Origin: Actinomadura rudentiformis
GTDB lineage: Bacteria; Actinomycetota; Actinomycetes; Streptosporangiales; Streptosporangiaceae
Direction: 5' to 3'
DNA length: 64,000 nt
Assembly (NCBI RefSeq): GCF_008923185.1
Contig: NZ_WBMT01000035.1
Span: 45,540 to 109,539, forward strand
Shown: positions 8,220 through 19,703 of the stretch, piece after piece
Numbering within the stretch: position 1 is the stretch's first letter
Layout: the number at the start of each line of letters is the position of its first letter
Program-made: the position numbers and the translations under genes
The notes under the pieces: model-generated
Seen by the model: only the letters and a program-made list of their open reading frames with translations
Told to the model about the DNA's origin: nothing
The model's database searches: none

Positions 8220-9359
8220 TCAGGCGTCGGGCCAGCCGGGCGGCAGCGACCGGGCGGGCGTGCCCGTCGCCATCCGCAGCCGCTCGGCGAAACTCTCATG
8301 CAGGAGCGGGCCCCAGAGATAGTCACTCGGCACCCTGATGGCCCGGCCCAGCAGGTCGTGCGTCTCGGCGGGCGCGGGATCGGCGGCCGGGCCGTCGGCG
8401 TACCGGACGGCGAGCAGCGCGTACATGTGGTCGAGGGCGCCGAAGGCCTCGCCCGCCACCGCGGGCAGCGAGCCGTCCGACACCGCCGACTCGACGACCG
8501 GCTCCCACCACAGGTCCGCGGGGTCGGCGTCCTCGTCGTCACCGCCGAAGTCGCGGCGGAGGCGTGCCCGCACCTGGCCCGACACGCCGGGGTCGGAGAG
8601 GCCGCGGCGCCAGACCTCGCGCGCCTCGTCGCCGCGTCCGCGCAGCGGCAGCGTGCGTGCCAGCAGCTCGGTGGCCAGCGGCCCGACCTCCGGGTCGGCG
8701 ACGGCGTCATCGTCGCCGAGGGCCGCGCCGAACGCGCCGATGGCCTGGTCGAGGCAGGAGATGCCGAGCGCCACCGCCAGCCGGGCGTAGGCGTACGGTG
8801 CGGACTCCCGGTCGATGACCTTCAGGCCCGCGGTCAGGACGCGCTGGGCGCGCACCGGCTCGCCGCGTTCGAGCAGCCGCTGGGCGAGGTCGTGGGCGGC
8901 CACCGGTCCGTACTCGGGGTCCCCGGTCCCGATCGCCTCCTCCCAGTGCCCCCGCGCGGTCTCGAAGTCGCCCGCGTCGTCGGCCAGCCGTCCCAGCGCC
9001 AGGAAGGCCGGCGGGAGGTAGGCGGGATTGCCGAAGTCGACCACGACCTGCCAGGCGCGCCCGGCCTCCGCGTGCTCGCCGGCTCGTTCGTGGGTGAGCG
9101 CCAGGTGGTAGGCGGCCCGGGGCCCGTACTCGGGGTCCGCGGCCTGGATCGCGACCCGGTCGGCCTCCCGCGCCCCCGCCACGTCCCCGGAGTCGTCGAG
9201 GACGACGGCCAGCCCGAGCGCGGCCTGCGCCCGCACCGGTGTGTCGCCCAGCGCGAGCACCTCCTGGAACAGCAGGGCGGCCCGGTCGGCCTCGCCGTTC
9301 TCGGCGAGCCGCCGGGCCTCCTCGCACAGCCGAGCCGGATCGTCAGGCGTCTTGCTCAT
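8220..9359 (-). CDS. Tetratricopeptide-repeat protein
   Basis: A 379-residue soluble protein whose first two thirds is a run of TPR-like helix pairs (for example GEADRAALLFQEVLALG, AGEHAEAGRAWQVVV, AGDFETARGHWEEAI). Spacer sequences DPEYGP recur at each repeat. The C-terminal 120 residues are a different, Trp-rich domain of unknown function. No signal or membrane segment. Start ATG 9359 follows AGAAGG. TPRs usually mediate protein contacts; the partner is unknown. Confidence 0.75.
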   Translation of the reverse strand: MSKTPDDPARLCEEARRLAENGEADRAALLFQEVLALGDTPVRAQAALGLAVVLDDSGDVAGAREADRVAIQAADPEYGPRAAYHLALTHERAGEHAEAGRAWQVVVDFGNPAYLPPAFLALGRLADDAGDFETARGHWEEAIGTGDPEYGPVAAHDLAQRLLERGEPVRAQRVLTAGLKVIDRESAPYAYARLAVALGISCLDQAIGAFGAALGDDDAVADPEVGPLATELLARTLPLRGRGDEAREVWRRGLSDPGVSGQVRARLRRDFGGDDEDADPADLWWEPVVESAVSDGSLPAVAGEAFGALDHMYALLAVRYADGPAADPAPAETHDLLGRAIRVPSDYLWGPLLHESFAERLRMATGTPARSLPPGWPDA

Positions 9360-9478
9360 GCGGCAGCCTTCTGGGGGTCCGAATGGTCCCCAGAGCCTAT
9401 CGAGATCGGCCCCTCCCGTCCCGGGACGACACCCGGATCCGGACAAGAACGATCACAGATTCCGAGACGGCGTCACGG

Positions 9479-9522
9479 TCAGTCCTCGGACGCCACCGGC
9501 TCAGTCCTCGAACGCTCCCGGC

Positions 9523-9544
<22 letters not shown>
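9479..9544 (-). repeat. 22-bp tandem repeat, three copies, covering the gcvP stop codon
   Basis: Three head-to-tail copies (9479-9500, 9501-9522, 9523-9544), each beginning TCAGTCCTCG on the plus strand. The last contains the final codons and TGA of gcvP; the other two lie downstream. Because 22 is not a multiple of three, the copies put a TGA in each of the three frames. Confidence 0.85.
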
Positions 9545-12402
<2,858 letters not shown>

Positions 12403-12474
12403 AGGGGAATCCTCCTGGGCTGCTGGGGTCGCTCAGGGCCACCATCGGCCCGCGCTGGCCCGATGGCCGGTCTC

Positions 12475-12670
12475 CCCCTCTGTCATGGGCACCTGAGAGC
12501 TTCACCCGCGGAGCGGGGTTTCCCCTTCGGTGAGGCCCGTTCCCTCCATCGAGGGAACGACGCCTGCTTTCCAGAGGTGCCTCGCCCAGCGGTCCTTTTG
12601 CCTGAGAGGTTCCGGGGAGGGTTGCCCCTTCGGCGCCCCACGCTGGCGGCGTGGAGTCTCTCCCGCACAG
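12475..12670 (-). ncRNA. Tandem glycine riboswitch upstream of gcvP
   Basis: Read on the minus strand, aptamer 1 runs from about 12670 to 12590: GCGGGAGAGACTCC, GCCGAAGGGGCAA, then CTCTCAGGCAAAAGGACCGC. Aptamer 2 runs from about 12580 to 12475: CTCTGGAAAG, CACCGAAGGGGAAA, then GCTCTCAGG, closed by CCTCTG/CAGAGG. The conserved CCGAAGG and CTCTCAGG cores appear in both. It ends about 75 bases before the gcvP start. Glycine binding is expected to turn expression on. Confidence 0.93.
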
Positions 12671-12944
12671 GGTCGACGGCATGTCCTAAGGGGAACTCTA
12701 TCCAAAGAGGACGGAAACGATCGACGCGGCCCCGCGGTCCGCGGTTGGGGCCCATGATCGGCCGCCAGGGCCGGTCAGTACGATATCCACAGCTCACAGA
12801 GCCACGGGCGGCCCGGAGCCGGGGGGCGAGACCAATAGGTAAGTCGGTTGGGGCCGCGCGGGGCAGCACGGCATGCCCCGCTCGACGGGGCGGCGCCTGT
12901 TCTGGGACGCTGATCACAGTGAGAGTTCCGGACGGTGGTGCGGC

Positions 12945-15419
12945 ATGACACAGGGCGTGACGCACAGCACGACACAGGGCGCTCCCGAGGCCCGGAGCGA
13001 GGCGCCCGAGCCCAAGCAGGGCGCCGCCGTCGGCGTGCCCGTGGACGAGCCGGCCGGCCCCGACCGGATCCGCCGCCCGGTCGACGCCATCCGTTTCCTG
13101 GCCTCCGTCGCGGGCCTCGCCGCGATCCTGCTGCTGGTCTCTATCGCCAAGGGCACCACGACCGGCTTGCAGAGCGACATCGTCGGGGGCACCACGCAGG
13201 CCCCGCGGTTCCTGCTGACCATGGCCACGCTGGTCTCCAGCTTCGGCGTGCTGGCCGTGCCGGTCGCGTTCGCGATCGAGCGCCTGTTCCACAAGGACGG
13301 GGTACGGGTCGCGATCGCCCTGCTGGCCGCGGTGATCGCGTTCGTCCTCACCATCGTCCTGGACGACTGGGTGGTCCCCGCGGCCCCCGGCGGCGTCCTG
13401 GACTCCCTCATCTGGGGCGGCACCGACACCGCGCCGGTGCACACCGACATCACCCCGGTCATCGCGTTCGTCACGGCCGTGGGCATGGCCGGCCGGACGC
13501 GCTGGCAGGCCGCCACCTGGGCAATGATCGGACTGGCCGCGCTGACCGGGCTGACGGCCCTGTACGCCTCCGTGGCCGCGCTGGCGGCCACGTACTTCCT
13601 CGGCCGGGCCATCGGCCACGGCACGCTGTACGCCGTCGGCACGCCCAACCCCCGCCCGCCCGGCACCGCGGTCATGGCCGCCTTGACCAGGCTGGGTTTC
13701 ACGCCCTTGCGCGCCCGTCGCGTCCCGGCCCCGGCCGACGAGCCCCGGGCCTATGACGTGGCGGTCGAGCAGACCGCCGGCCGCCAGCTGCCCCAGGGCG
13801 AATGGCAGCTGCGGGTCACCGTCCTGGACCGCGACCAGCAGACCGCCGGGCTCTTCTACCGGGTGTGGCGCCTAGTCCGGCTCCGCGCCGCGACGCCCCG
13901 CCGCGCGCTGCGGTCGCTGCGCCGGTCGCTGGAGCAGGAGTCCCTGATGGCGTACGCGGTCCACGCCGCGAACGCCCGGACGCCCCGCCTGCTCGGCACC
14001 TCCGAAGTGGGCACCGAGGCCGCGCTGCTGGCGTACGAGCACGTCTCGGGGCGCACCCTGAACACGCTCGCCGACGACGAGATCACCGACGAGCTCCTGG
14101 CCGACATCTGGCGGCAGTTCCAGCGCCTCCAGGCGGGGCGCCTCGCCCACCGCCGCCTGGAGGCCGAGTCCATCCAGATCACCGACGGCCGGGCCCATCT
14201 GGTCCATCTGCGCGTCGGCGAGATCGCCGCCGGTGATCTGGCGCTGCGGCTGGACCTGGCCCAGCTCCTCACCACGCTCGCGCTGCGCGTCGGGCCGGAA
14301 CGCGCGGTCGCGACCGCCTCGCCCATCCTCGGCGACAGCACCCTGGCCGGGGTCGTGCCGATGCTCCAGCGGGTCGCCCTGACCCGCGCCACGCGGGCCG
14401 CGCTGCGCCACGACAAGGACCTGCTGACCCGCATCCGCGAGCAGATCCTGCGCCTCAAGCCCGAGAGCGAGGCCCCGCCGATCCGGCTGGAGCGTTTCCG
14501 CCCCCGCACGATCGTCAGCATCGTGGCCCTCACCTTCGCGGCCTACATCATCGTCCCCCAGCTCAGCAGCGTTGATCTCGGCAATCTGCTGTCATCGGCC
14601 ACATGGTGGTGGGCGGCGGCCGGCCTGGCCGCGGCGGCCGCCACCTACGTGGCCGCCGCCTGGATGCTCATCGGCTTCGTGCCCGAGCCGCTCCCGCTCT
14701 GGCGCACGGTCCTGGTGCAGCTGGCCGCGTCGTTCGTGAAGCTCGTGGCACCGGCCGCCGTCGCGGGCGTGGCGCTCAACACCCGCTACCTTCAGCGCTC
14801 CGGGGTCCGCCCCGGGCCGGCCGTGGCCAGCGTGGGCGCCTCCCAGCTGATGGGCATGGCCACCCACATCCTGCTGCTGATCCTCTTCGGCTTCATCACC
14901 GGCTCCACCACGAACGCCACCAAGGATCTGGCGCCGTCCCGGACGATCGTCATCGTGCTGCTGGCGCTCGCGATCATCGCCGGGATCGCGCTCACCATCC
15001 CCAAGGTGCGGCGCTTCGTCACCGCCCGGCTGAAGAACATGTTCTCCGGCGTCGTGCCCCGGCTGGTGGACGTGCTCCAGTCGCCCAAGAAGATGTTCAC
15101 GGGCATGGGCGGCATCATCCTGCTCAGCGCCGCCTTCGTGGCCTGCCTGGACAGCTCCATCCGCGCCTTCGGCGGTGAACTGCCCCTCACCACGGTGATC
15201 GTGGTCTTCCTGACCGCCAACGCGGTCGGCTCGGCCGCGCCCACTCCCGGCGGCCTCGGCGCCGTCGAAGGGGCGCTGACCCTGGCGCTGACCCTGGCCG
15301 GCCTGACCGCCGAGACGGCGACGTCGGCCGTGCTGCTCTACCGTCTGCTGACGTTGTGGTTCCCGGTGCTCCCGGGCTGGGCCGCGTTCGCCTATCTGCA
15401 GCGGAAGGAAGCGATCTAG
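12945..15419 (+). CDS. Lysylphosphatidylglycerol synthase-type (UPF0104/AglD) membrane protein with an internal kinase-like domain
   Basis: An 824-residue integral membrane protein. Residues about 50-250 hold a first cluster of membrane helices. Residues about 260-510 form a soluble domain that looks like a protein/aminoglycoside kinase fold, but with AHRRLEAESI where the catalytic HxDLxxxN loop should be and HLRVGE where DFG should be, so it is probably a pseudokinase. The C-terminal 300 residues are a second helix block of the LPG-synthase flippase-like family (ending ASQLMGMATHILLLI, GGLGAVEGALTLAL). Start ATG 12945 has a weak ribosome site. It likely moves or senses a lipid; substrate unknown. 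Its stop overlaps the convergent merR gene by 4 bp. Confidence 0.75.
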   Translation: MTQGVTHSTTQGAPEARSEAPEPKQGAAVGVPVDEPAGPDRIRRPVDAIRFLASVAGLAAILLLVSIAKGTTTGLQSDIVGGTTQAPRFLLTMATLVSSFGVLAVPVAFAIERLFHKDGVRVAIALLAAVIAFVLTIVLDDWVVPAAPGGVLDSLIWGGTDTAPVHTDITPVIAFVTAVGMAGRTRWQAATWAMIGLAALTGLTALYASVAALAATYFLGRAIGHGTLYAVGTPNPRPPGTAVMAALTRLGFTPLRARRVPAPADEPRAYDVAVEQTAGRQLPQGEWQLRVTVLDRDQQTAGLFYRVWRLVRLRAATPRRALRSLRRSLEQESLMAYAVHAANARTPRLLGTSEVGTEAALLAYEHVSGRTLNTLADDEITDELLADIWRQFQRLQAGRLAHRRLEAESIQITDGRAHLVHLRVGEIAAGDLALRLDLAQLLTTLALRVGPERAVATASPILGDSTLAGVVPMLQRVALTRATRAALRHDKDLLTRIREQILRLKPESEAPPIRLERFRPRTIVSIVALTFAAYIIVPQLSSVDLGNLLSSATWWWAAAGLAAAAATYVAAAWMLIGFVPEPLPLWRTVLVQLAASFVKLVAPAAVAGVALNTRYLQRSGVRPGPAVASVGASQLMGMATHILLLILFGFITGSTTNATKDLAPSRTIVIVLLALAIIAGIALTIPKVRRFVTARLKNMFSGVVPRLVDVLQSPKKMFTGMGGIILLSAAFVACLDSSIRAFGGELPLTTVIVVFLTANAVGSAAPTPGGLGAVEGALTLALTLAGLTAETATSAVLLYRLLTLWFPVLPGWAAFAYLQRKEAI

Positions 15420-16015
15420 CCCGTCTTGCGCACCCGCCTGCGGTGCGCGAGCTCGTCGTGCGGGTGGTCGTCGTCATCGTCGGTCGTGGCGCGTTCCCCC
15501 GGCAGCTCCGCGAGGCTGCCTTCGACCTCCTGCCAGACCCGCCCGAGGGCGATGCCGAAGACGCCCTGACCGCCCTGGAGCAGATCCACGACCTCGTCGG
15601 CCGAGGTGCACTCGTAGACGCTCACACCGTCGCTCATGAGCGTGATCTGGGCCAGATCGTTGACCCCCCGGTCCCGCAGGTGCGTGACCGCGGTCCGGAT
15701 CTGCTGCAACGACACACCCGTGTCCAGGAGCCGTTTGACGACCTTCAGGACCAGGATGTCGCGGAAGCTGTAGAGCCGCTGGCTGCCCGACCCGTGCGCG
15801 GCCCGCACGCTGGGCTCGACGAGCCCGGTGCGCGCCCAGTAGTCCAGCTGCCGGTAGGTGATCCCGGCCGCGGAGCACGCGGTCGGCCCGCGGTAGCCGA
15901 CATCCTCGGGCGGCGACGACACCTCGGTGTCGAAGAGCAGTCCCTGCTCTCCGGCACGCCGAGACGCCATGTGCCTGTCGGGGGTCGCCTTGCCCTCGCC
16001 GCTGCTCACCGCCAC
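15416..16015 (-). CDS. MerR family transcriptional regulator (Rv1830-like)
   Basis: A 199-residue MerR-type regulator. After a 40-residue leader, the winged helix-turn-helix reads GYRGPTACSAAGITYRQLDY, then WARTGLVEPSVR and SGSQRLYSFRDILVL. It lacks the metal-binding cysteines of classic MerR proteins. In M. tuberculosis the same family member (Rv1830) sits beside the nuclease Rv1829, as here. Start GTG 16015 has GGAGG 6 bases upstream. The promoter carries a palindrome (16050-16067) that may be an autoregulatory operator. The Asp-rich C-terminus (TTDDDDDHPHDE) is likely disordered. Confidence 0.85.
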   Translation of the reverse strand: MAVSSGEGKATPDRHMASRRAGEQGLLFDTEVSSPPEDVGYRGPTACSAAGITYRQLDYWARTGLVEPSVRAAHGSGSQRLYSFRDILVLKVVKRLLDTGVSLQQIRTAVTHLRDRGVNDLAQITLMSDGVSVYECTSADEVVDLLQGGQGVFGIALGRVWQEVEGSLAELPGERATTDDDDDHPHDELAHRRRVRKTG

Positions 16016-16027
16016 GCGGACCTCCGG

Positions 16028-16067
16028 CTTCTATCAGCCCGCCGCGCTCCGTCAAGGGGGTTTGACG
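16028..16067 (-). promoter_or_regulatory. Putative promoter with overlapping palindrome for the merR gene
   Basis: On the minus strand, TTGACG (16055-16050) and TAGAAG (16033-16028) are separated by 16 bp, a fair -35/-10 pair. The -35 is one arm of a perfect inverted repeat CGTCAA-n6-TTGACG (16050-16067). A regulator bound there would block polymerase. The remaining ~260 bp of the gap up to the nuclease gene (16068-16330) shows nothing I can name. Confidence 0.4.
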
Positions 16068-16330
16068 AATTACACCACGGGTGTTCCACCAGCACGGTAG
16101 GTGCCGGTCAGGGTGTGGTCAACGTTCGTCGTCGGCGCGTCGCATGCCCGGATGAACCGGCTTCACGTGGGCAAATTGCGCACCCCGCACCCCATGCACT
16201 CCTACCCAGGTGATTACCCAGCGGAAACAGGACCCTCACCCGCAATGCAAGATCACTCGGAACCCGGCATGACCTTGCACGCCCCAAAAAGCTTTACCTA
16301 ACCCGAAGGACCGCTGTTCGGCCTCGGAGG

Positions 16331-16801
16331 CTAGCCTGCTCGCCCGAAGTCCTCCGGCGAGATGGTGTCGAGGAACTCGCGGAATTTCTCGACCTCGTCC
16401 TCCTGCTCGTCGGGGATGGCGACCCCGGCCTCTTCGAGGACGTCCTCGCTGGCGAAGATGGTGGCCCCGGTGCGCAGGGCCAGGGCGATCGAGTCGGACG
16501 GGCGCGCGCTCACCTCGACGCCGTTGGAGAACACCAGGTCGGCGAAGAAGATGCCTTCGCGCAACGCGATGATGTTGACCGTGCGCAGTTGGACGCTCAG
16601 GGCGTCGAGAACGTCGCGGAAGAGGTCATGGGTGAGCGGGCGCGCCGGCAGCACGCCCTGCTGGGCGAAGGCGATCGCGGTCGCCTCCACCGCCCCGATC
16701 CAGATGGGCAGGTACCGATCCCCGTCCGTCTCCTTCAACAGGACGATCGGCTGATTGGAGGGCATCTCGACCCGGACGCCGACGACCTCCATCTGCTTCA
16801 C
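16331..16801 (-). CDS. Bifunctional nuclease family protein (DUF151, Rv1829-like)
   Basis: A 156-residue protein of the bifunctional nuclease (BFN) family. It shows the typical core VVLLKETDGDRYLPIWIGAVEATAIA, TAIAFAQQG and RPSDSIALALRTGATIFAS. The family includes plant BFN proteins with RNase/DNase activity; the bacterial role is unclear. Start GTG 16801 (VKQMEVVGVRVEMP) has GGGAG 5 bases upstream. The C-terminus is acidic. Gene order merR - nuclease - ftsR matches M. tuberculosis Rv1830-Rv1829-Rv1828. Confidence 0.88.
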   Translation of the reverse strand: MKQMEVVGVRVEMPSNQPIVLLKETDGDRYLPIWIGAVEATAIAFAQQGVLPARPLTHDLFRDVLDALSVQLRTVNIIALREGIFFADLVFSNGVEVSARPSDSIALALRTGATIFASEDVLEEAGVAIPDEQEDEVEKFREFLDTISPEDFGRAG

Positions 16802-16942
16802 TGCGGCTCCCTGCTGGTCCTCGCTGTCTCGATCACCAATTGTCCAGATCGATTTCTGACCGAACCTTGTAGCCAACGTACACCCGACCCCCGACAGGGG
16901 GGCGCGCGGACAGCGCGGCAATAACCTCCGGCAAATTCATGA

Positions 16943-17668
16943 TCAGGGGTCAAGGCTTTCACGCAGGCCCGTGGCCAGCAACGCCGCGTGCAGCCGGACC
17001 GACAACGCGGCGATCTCACGGGCCGCCTCGGCCGCCTGCTCGTGCGCGCCGGGGCTGCGGCGGCGCAGCTGGGGTGCGATCACCTGTTCGATGAGGCCGA
17101 CGTGCCGGTCGGCGGCGGCCTTGAGGGGCCGCAGATTACGCACATCGACGCCGAACGAGCCGAGCGCGGCGGCGGCGCGGGCGATCGTGAGAGCCTCGCC
17201 GTCATAGTGCGCGCCCGCTCTGGCCACCAGCCCGTAGTCCTCCAGGCTGCTCAGCAGCTCCTCGTCGATCCCGGCGCCGTCGAGGAGCTGGCGCCGGGTG
17301 AGGCGCACGGCGGGCTCGGGGGCGCCCGTGTCGGCCGCCACGAGCGTGCGGGGGCGGCGTTCCTGCGCCGGGACATGCCGGGCCGTCTCCAGGGGCGGCA
17401 GGGCCTCGCCGCGGTCCTGGGCCTCCAGCCGCTGCTTGATCACCCGCAGTGGCAGATAGTGGTCACGCTGGGCGGTGAGGATGAACCGCAGCCGGTCGAC
17501 GTCGGCCTCACCGAACTTGCGGTATCCGGAGGGGCTGCGCTGCGGCTCGATCAGCCCCTCCGCCTCCAGGAAGCGGATCTTGGAGATGGTGATGTCGGGG
17601 AAGTCGGCCCTGAGCAGGCCCAGAACATCCCCGATCGTCATCAGGGCACGGACTGGCTGCGCGTTCAT
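16943..17668 (-). CDS. ftsR: MerR-family transcriptional regulator FtsR
   Basis: A 241-residue MerR-like regulator matching the FtsR/Rv1828 family, which in Corynebacterium activates ftsZ. The DNA-binding domain covers residues about 8-75: MTIGDVLGLLRADFPDITIS, IRFLEAEGLIEPQRSPSGYR, then FGEADVDRLRFILTAQRDHY. The rest is a helical effector domain without cysteine ligands. Start ATG 17668 follows GGGGAGGGG. Head-to-tail with the GarA-like gene upstream (gap 72 bp) and the nuclease gene downstream (gap 141 bp). Confidence 0.9.
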   Translation of the reverse strand: MNAQPVRALMTIGDVLGLLRADFPDITISKIRFLEAEGLIEPQRSPSGYRKFGEADVDRLRFILTAQRDHYLPLRVIKQRLEAQDRGEALPPLETARHVPAQERRPRTLVAADTGAPEPAVRLTRRQLLDGAGIDEELLSSLEDYGLVARAGAHYDGEALTIARAAAALGSFGVDVRNLRPLKAAADRHVGLIEQVIAPQLRRRSPGAHEQAAEAAREIAALSVRLHAALLATGLRESLDP

Positions 17669-17740
17669 GGCCCCTCCCCTCGTCCCCGTGGCGGTCCCCC
17701 ACCCGGCGCGGCGCCCGTCATCCGGCGCGCGGCCGTCCGG

Positions 17741-18301
17741 TCAGCCGTGCTGCGGATTGGTCAGGAACACCAGCCGGAACTTGCCGATCTGGACCTCGTC
17801 GCCGCCCGACAGGCCGGCGGAGTCGATCCGCTGACGGTTGACGTAGGTGCCGTTGAGGCTGCCCACGTCCCGGACCGAGAAGCTGCCGCCCTGCCGGGCG
17901 AACTCGGCGTGCCGGCGGGACACGGTCACATCGTCGAGGAAGATGTCACTCTCTGGATGGCGCCCCGCCGACGTGCGCTCCTTGTCGAGCAGGAAGCGGC
18001 TCCCGGCGTTGGGCCCGCGCTTGACCACCAGCAGCGCGGTGCCGGGCGGCAGGGCCTCGACGGCGACCTGGTCGGGGCCGACGGGCTCCTCGGCGCTCTG
18101 GTCGGCGTCGAGGGCCTCGAAGCCGCCGATCGAGATCGTCGACGTCGACTCGCCCGGCGACTCGCGGTAGGGCGGCGGTGGCTGCTGGGGAGCAGGCGAG
18201 GGAGGCGTGGCGGTCCGCGTCAGCGGAGTGCCGCAGTTGGAGCAGAAGCGGGCATCATCCGGGTTGGCGTGACCGCACTGCGTGCAGTAGACGCTCGGCA
18301 T
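17741..18301 (-). CDS. FHA-domain protein, GarA/OdhI-like, with N-terminal zinc ribbon
   Basis: A 186-residue protein. Residues 1-30 form a zinc ribbon (CTQCGHANPDDARFCSNCG), then a Pro-rich linker, then a Ser/Thr-rich segment (ESTSTISIGG) placed like the PknB/PknG phosphosite motif (ETTSVF) of GarA. The C-terminal FHA domain has the phosphothreonine-binding residues: SAGRHPESDIFLDDVTVSRR, HAEF and GSLNGTYVN. GarA/OdhI proteins inhibit 2-oxoglutarate dehydrogenase and act on glutamate metabolism when unphosphorylated. The phosphosite differs from the mycobacterial consensus, and the zinc ribbon is an addition. Start ATG 18301 has AGGAGG 12 bases upstream. Confidence 0.85.
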   Translation of the reverse strand: MPSVYCTQCGHANPDDARFCSNCGTPLTRTATPPSPAPQQPPPPYRESPGESTSTISIGGFEALDADQSAEEPVGPDQVAVEALPPGTALLVVKRGPNAGSRFLLDKERTSAGRHPESDIFLDDVTVSRRHAEFARQGGSFSVRDVGSLNGTYVNRQRIDSAGLSGGDEVQIGKFRLVFLTNPQHG

Positions 18302-18578
18302 CGATCGGCTCGGCCTCCTACCATCGGCGTGCCGCGGGCTCCTCGCTCTCGCGAGGGTCGCCTGCGCCACGCGCATCCTTTACCAACCCACGCCGGGGAC
18401 CCGCCCCCGACCACGGTCCGACTCCCCGCCCATTCACACGACGGTCGCCGCAACTTACGCGGGTATTGCCCGAGGGGTCAACTGGATCGGGGAGCCGACC
18501 TCCTCAAGCTACCTTCGATAATGATCGCAGGTCTACGCCGCCGCGCGGACGAGCCTCGATCGCCACCCCCGGTGCCCC
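18302..18578. other. Intergenic gap where gcvH lies in M. tuberculosis
   Basis: 277 bp between the GarA-like and DUF881 genes. I see no ORF resembling the lipoyl H protein and no lipoylation motif here. It probably holds the promoter of the garA-like gene; no clear hexamers recognised. Confidence 0.5.
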
Positions 18579-19331
18579 TCACCCCGACCGTACCGCGCTG
18601 ATGGTGAGCCTTGTACGCGGGGTGACGGTCGTGCTCGCCCCGGCGTTCTGGAGCGTCTTGATCACGCCGCCGGGAATGTTGAGCGCCGTCGTCATGGTGT
18701 GCGGGTCCCCGATGGCGAGGAACCGGTACGGCGCCCGCAGGATCCGGCCGTCCACCTCGATGCCTCCGGGGGCGTCGAGGAAGTAGGTGTTCACCCCGGC
18801 CCGGACCTCGTTGATCTGGATCACTTCGGCGCCCGCGTCGCGCAGCTCCTGCAGCGTGTCGAGGAGGTTGACCGAGCGCACCGCGCCGCGGGGATCGCCG
18901 ATCAGCAGCTCGATCCCGGGCCCCTCGGCCGGCAGGGTGCCCGCGAGCAGCCCGTACGTGGTCGCTCGCCGCCGTGCCTCCTCCAGGGCCGTCCCGCCCT
19001 GGACGTCCCGTTCGAGCTCGGCCTTGGTGCCCTCCAGGTCGCGCAGGTCGCCACGGAGCCGCTCGGACCGCTGGGAGAGGTCGGAAAGGATGCCGACGAG
19101 CTCGTCCTGCCGGGCGGTGGCGAACGTGGTGTCCCGCTGGGTGGATCTGACCTGGGTCACCAGCGCGAAGCCCAGCAGCACGCACAGGAGGCCGCCGGCG
19201 AGCTGTCCCAGTGTCGTACGGGGACGCAGCAGGTCCAGGAACCCAGGTGTCTCCTCGGGCTCCTGCTTCGCGGAGGTCTCCCGCTCCTCGGGCGCCTGCT
19301 CGTCAGGCGTCTGCGGCTCGACGTCGCTCAT
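18579..19331 (-). CDS. DUF881 family membrane-anchored protein (Rv1825-like)
   Basis: A 250-residue protein. It has an acidic cytoplasmic leader (about 35 residues), one membrane helix (AGGLLCVLLGFALVTQV), a coiled-coil stretch (LVGILSDLSQRSERLRGDLR) and the extracytoplasmic DUF881 domain (EVIQINEVRAGVNTYFLDAP, GDPHTMTTALNIPGG). Function is uncertain; the family clusters with division/cell-wall genes in actinobacteria. ATG 19331 overlaps the stop of the small basic protein gene by 4 bp (ATGA), showing translational coupling. Confidence 0.9.
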   Translation of the reverse strand: MSDVEPQTPDEQAPEERETSAKQEPEETPGFLDLLRPRTTLGQLAGGLLCVLLGFALVTQVRSTQRDTTFATARQDELVGILSDLSQRSERLRGDLRDLEGTKAELERDVQGGTALEEARRRATTYGLLAGTLPAEGPGIELLIGDPRGAVRSVNLLDTLQELRDAGAEVIQINEVRAGVNTYFLDAPGGIEVDGRILRAPYRFLAIGDPHTMTTALNIPGGVIKTLQNAGASTTVTPRTRLTISAVRSG

Positions 19332-19669
19332 GCGCCGAAGAGCTTCCGCCGGATGGCCGCCGCGTTGGAGAAGATCCGGATGCCCAGGACCACCACGACG
19401 CCGGTGGACAGCTGCGAGCCCACGCCGAGCTGGTCGCCCAGGAAGACGATCAGCGCGGCGATGATGGTGTTGCTGACGAACGAGACCACGAAGACCTTCT
19501 CGTCGAAGATCCCCTCCAGCCGCGCCCGGACCCCGCCGAACATGGCGTCCAGCGCGGCCACGATGGCGATCGGCAGGTAGGGCTGCAGCCACAGCGGCAC
19601 GGTCGGCTCGAACAGCAGGCCCAGCACCACCCCGGCCACCAGGCCGATCAGCGCGATCACGCTCGGCAC
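19328..19669 (-). CDS. Small basic family membrane protein (Rv1824-like)
   Basis: About 113 residues with three hydrophobic helices: IALIGLVAGVVLGLLFEP, YLPIAIVAALDAMFGG and VFVVSFVSNTIIAALIVFLG, ending IRIFSNAAAIRRKLFGA. It matches the small basic protein family found between two DUF881 genes in actinobacteria and Firmicutes. Function unknown, possibly in the divisome. GTG 19669 is 3 bases after GGGGAGGGG; GTG 19660 is the other candidate and gives 110 residues. Overlaps the next gene by 4 bp. Confidence 0.88.
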   Translation of the reverse strand: MPSVIALIGLVAGVVLGLLFEPTVPLWLQPYLPIAIVAALDAMFGGVRARLEGIFDEKVFVVSFVSNTIIAALIVFLGDQLGVGSQLSTGVVVVLGIRIFSNAAAIRRKLFGA

Positions 19670-19703
19670 ACCCCTCCCCGGTCCACCCTCTCGCCCGTCC
19701 AGG

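Noticed and set aside
18302..18578. Hidden gcvH gene between garA-like and DUF881 genes
   Set aside because: No frame with a lipoyl-domain motif on either strand; only 277 bp are available, less than the ~380 bp needed.
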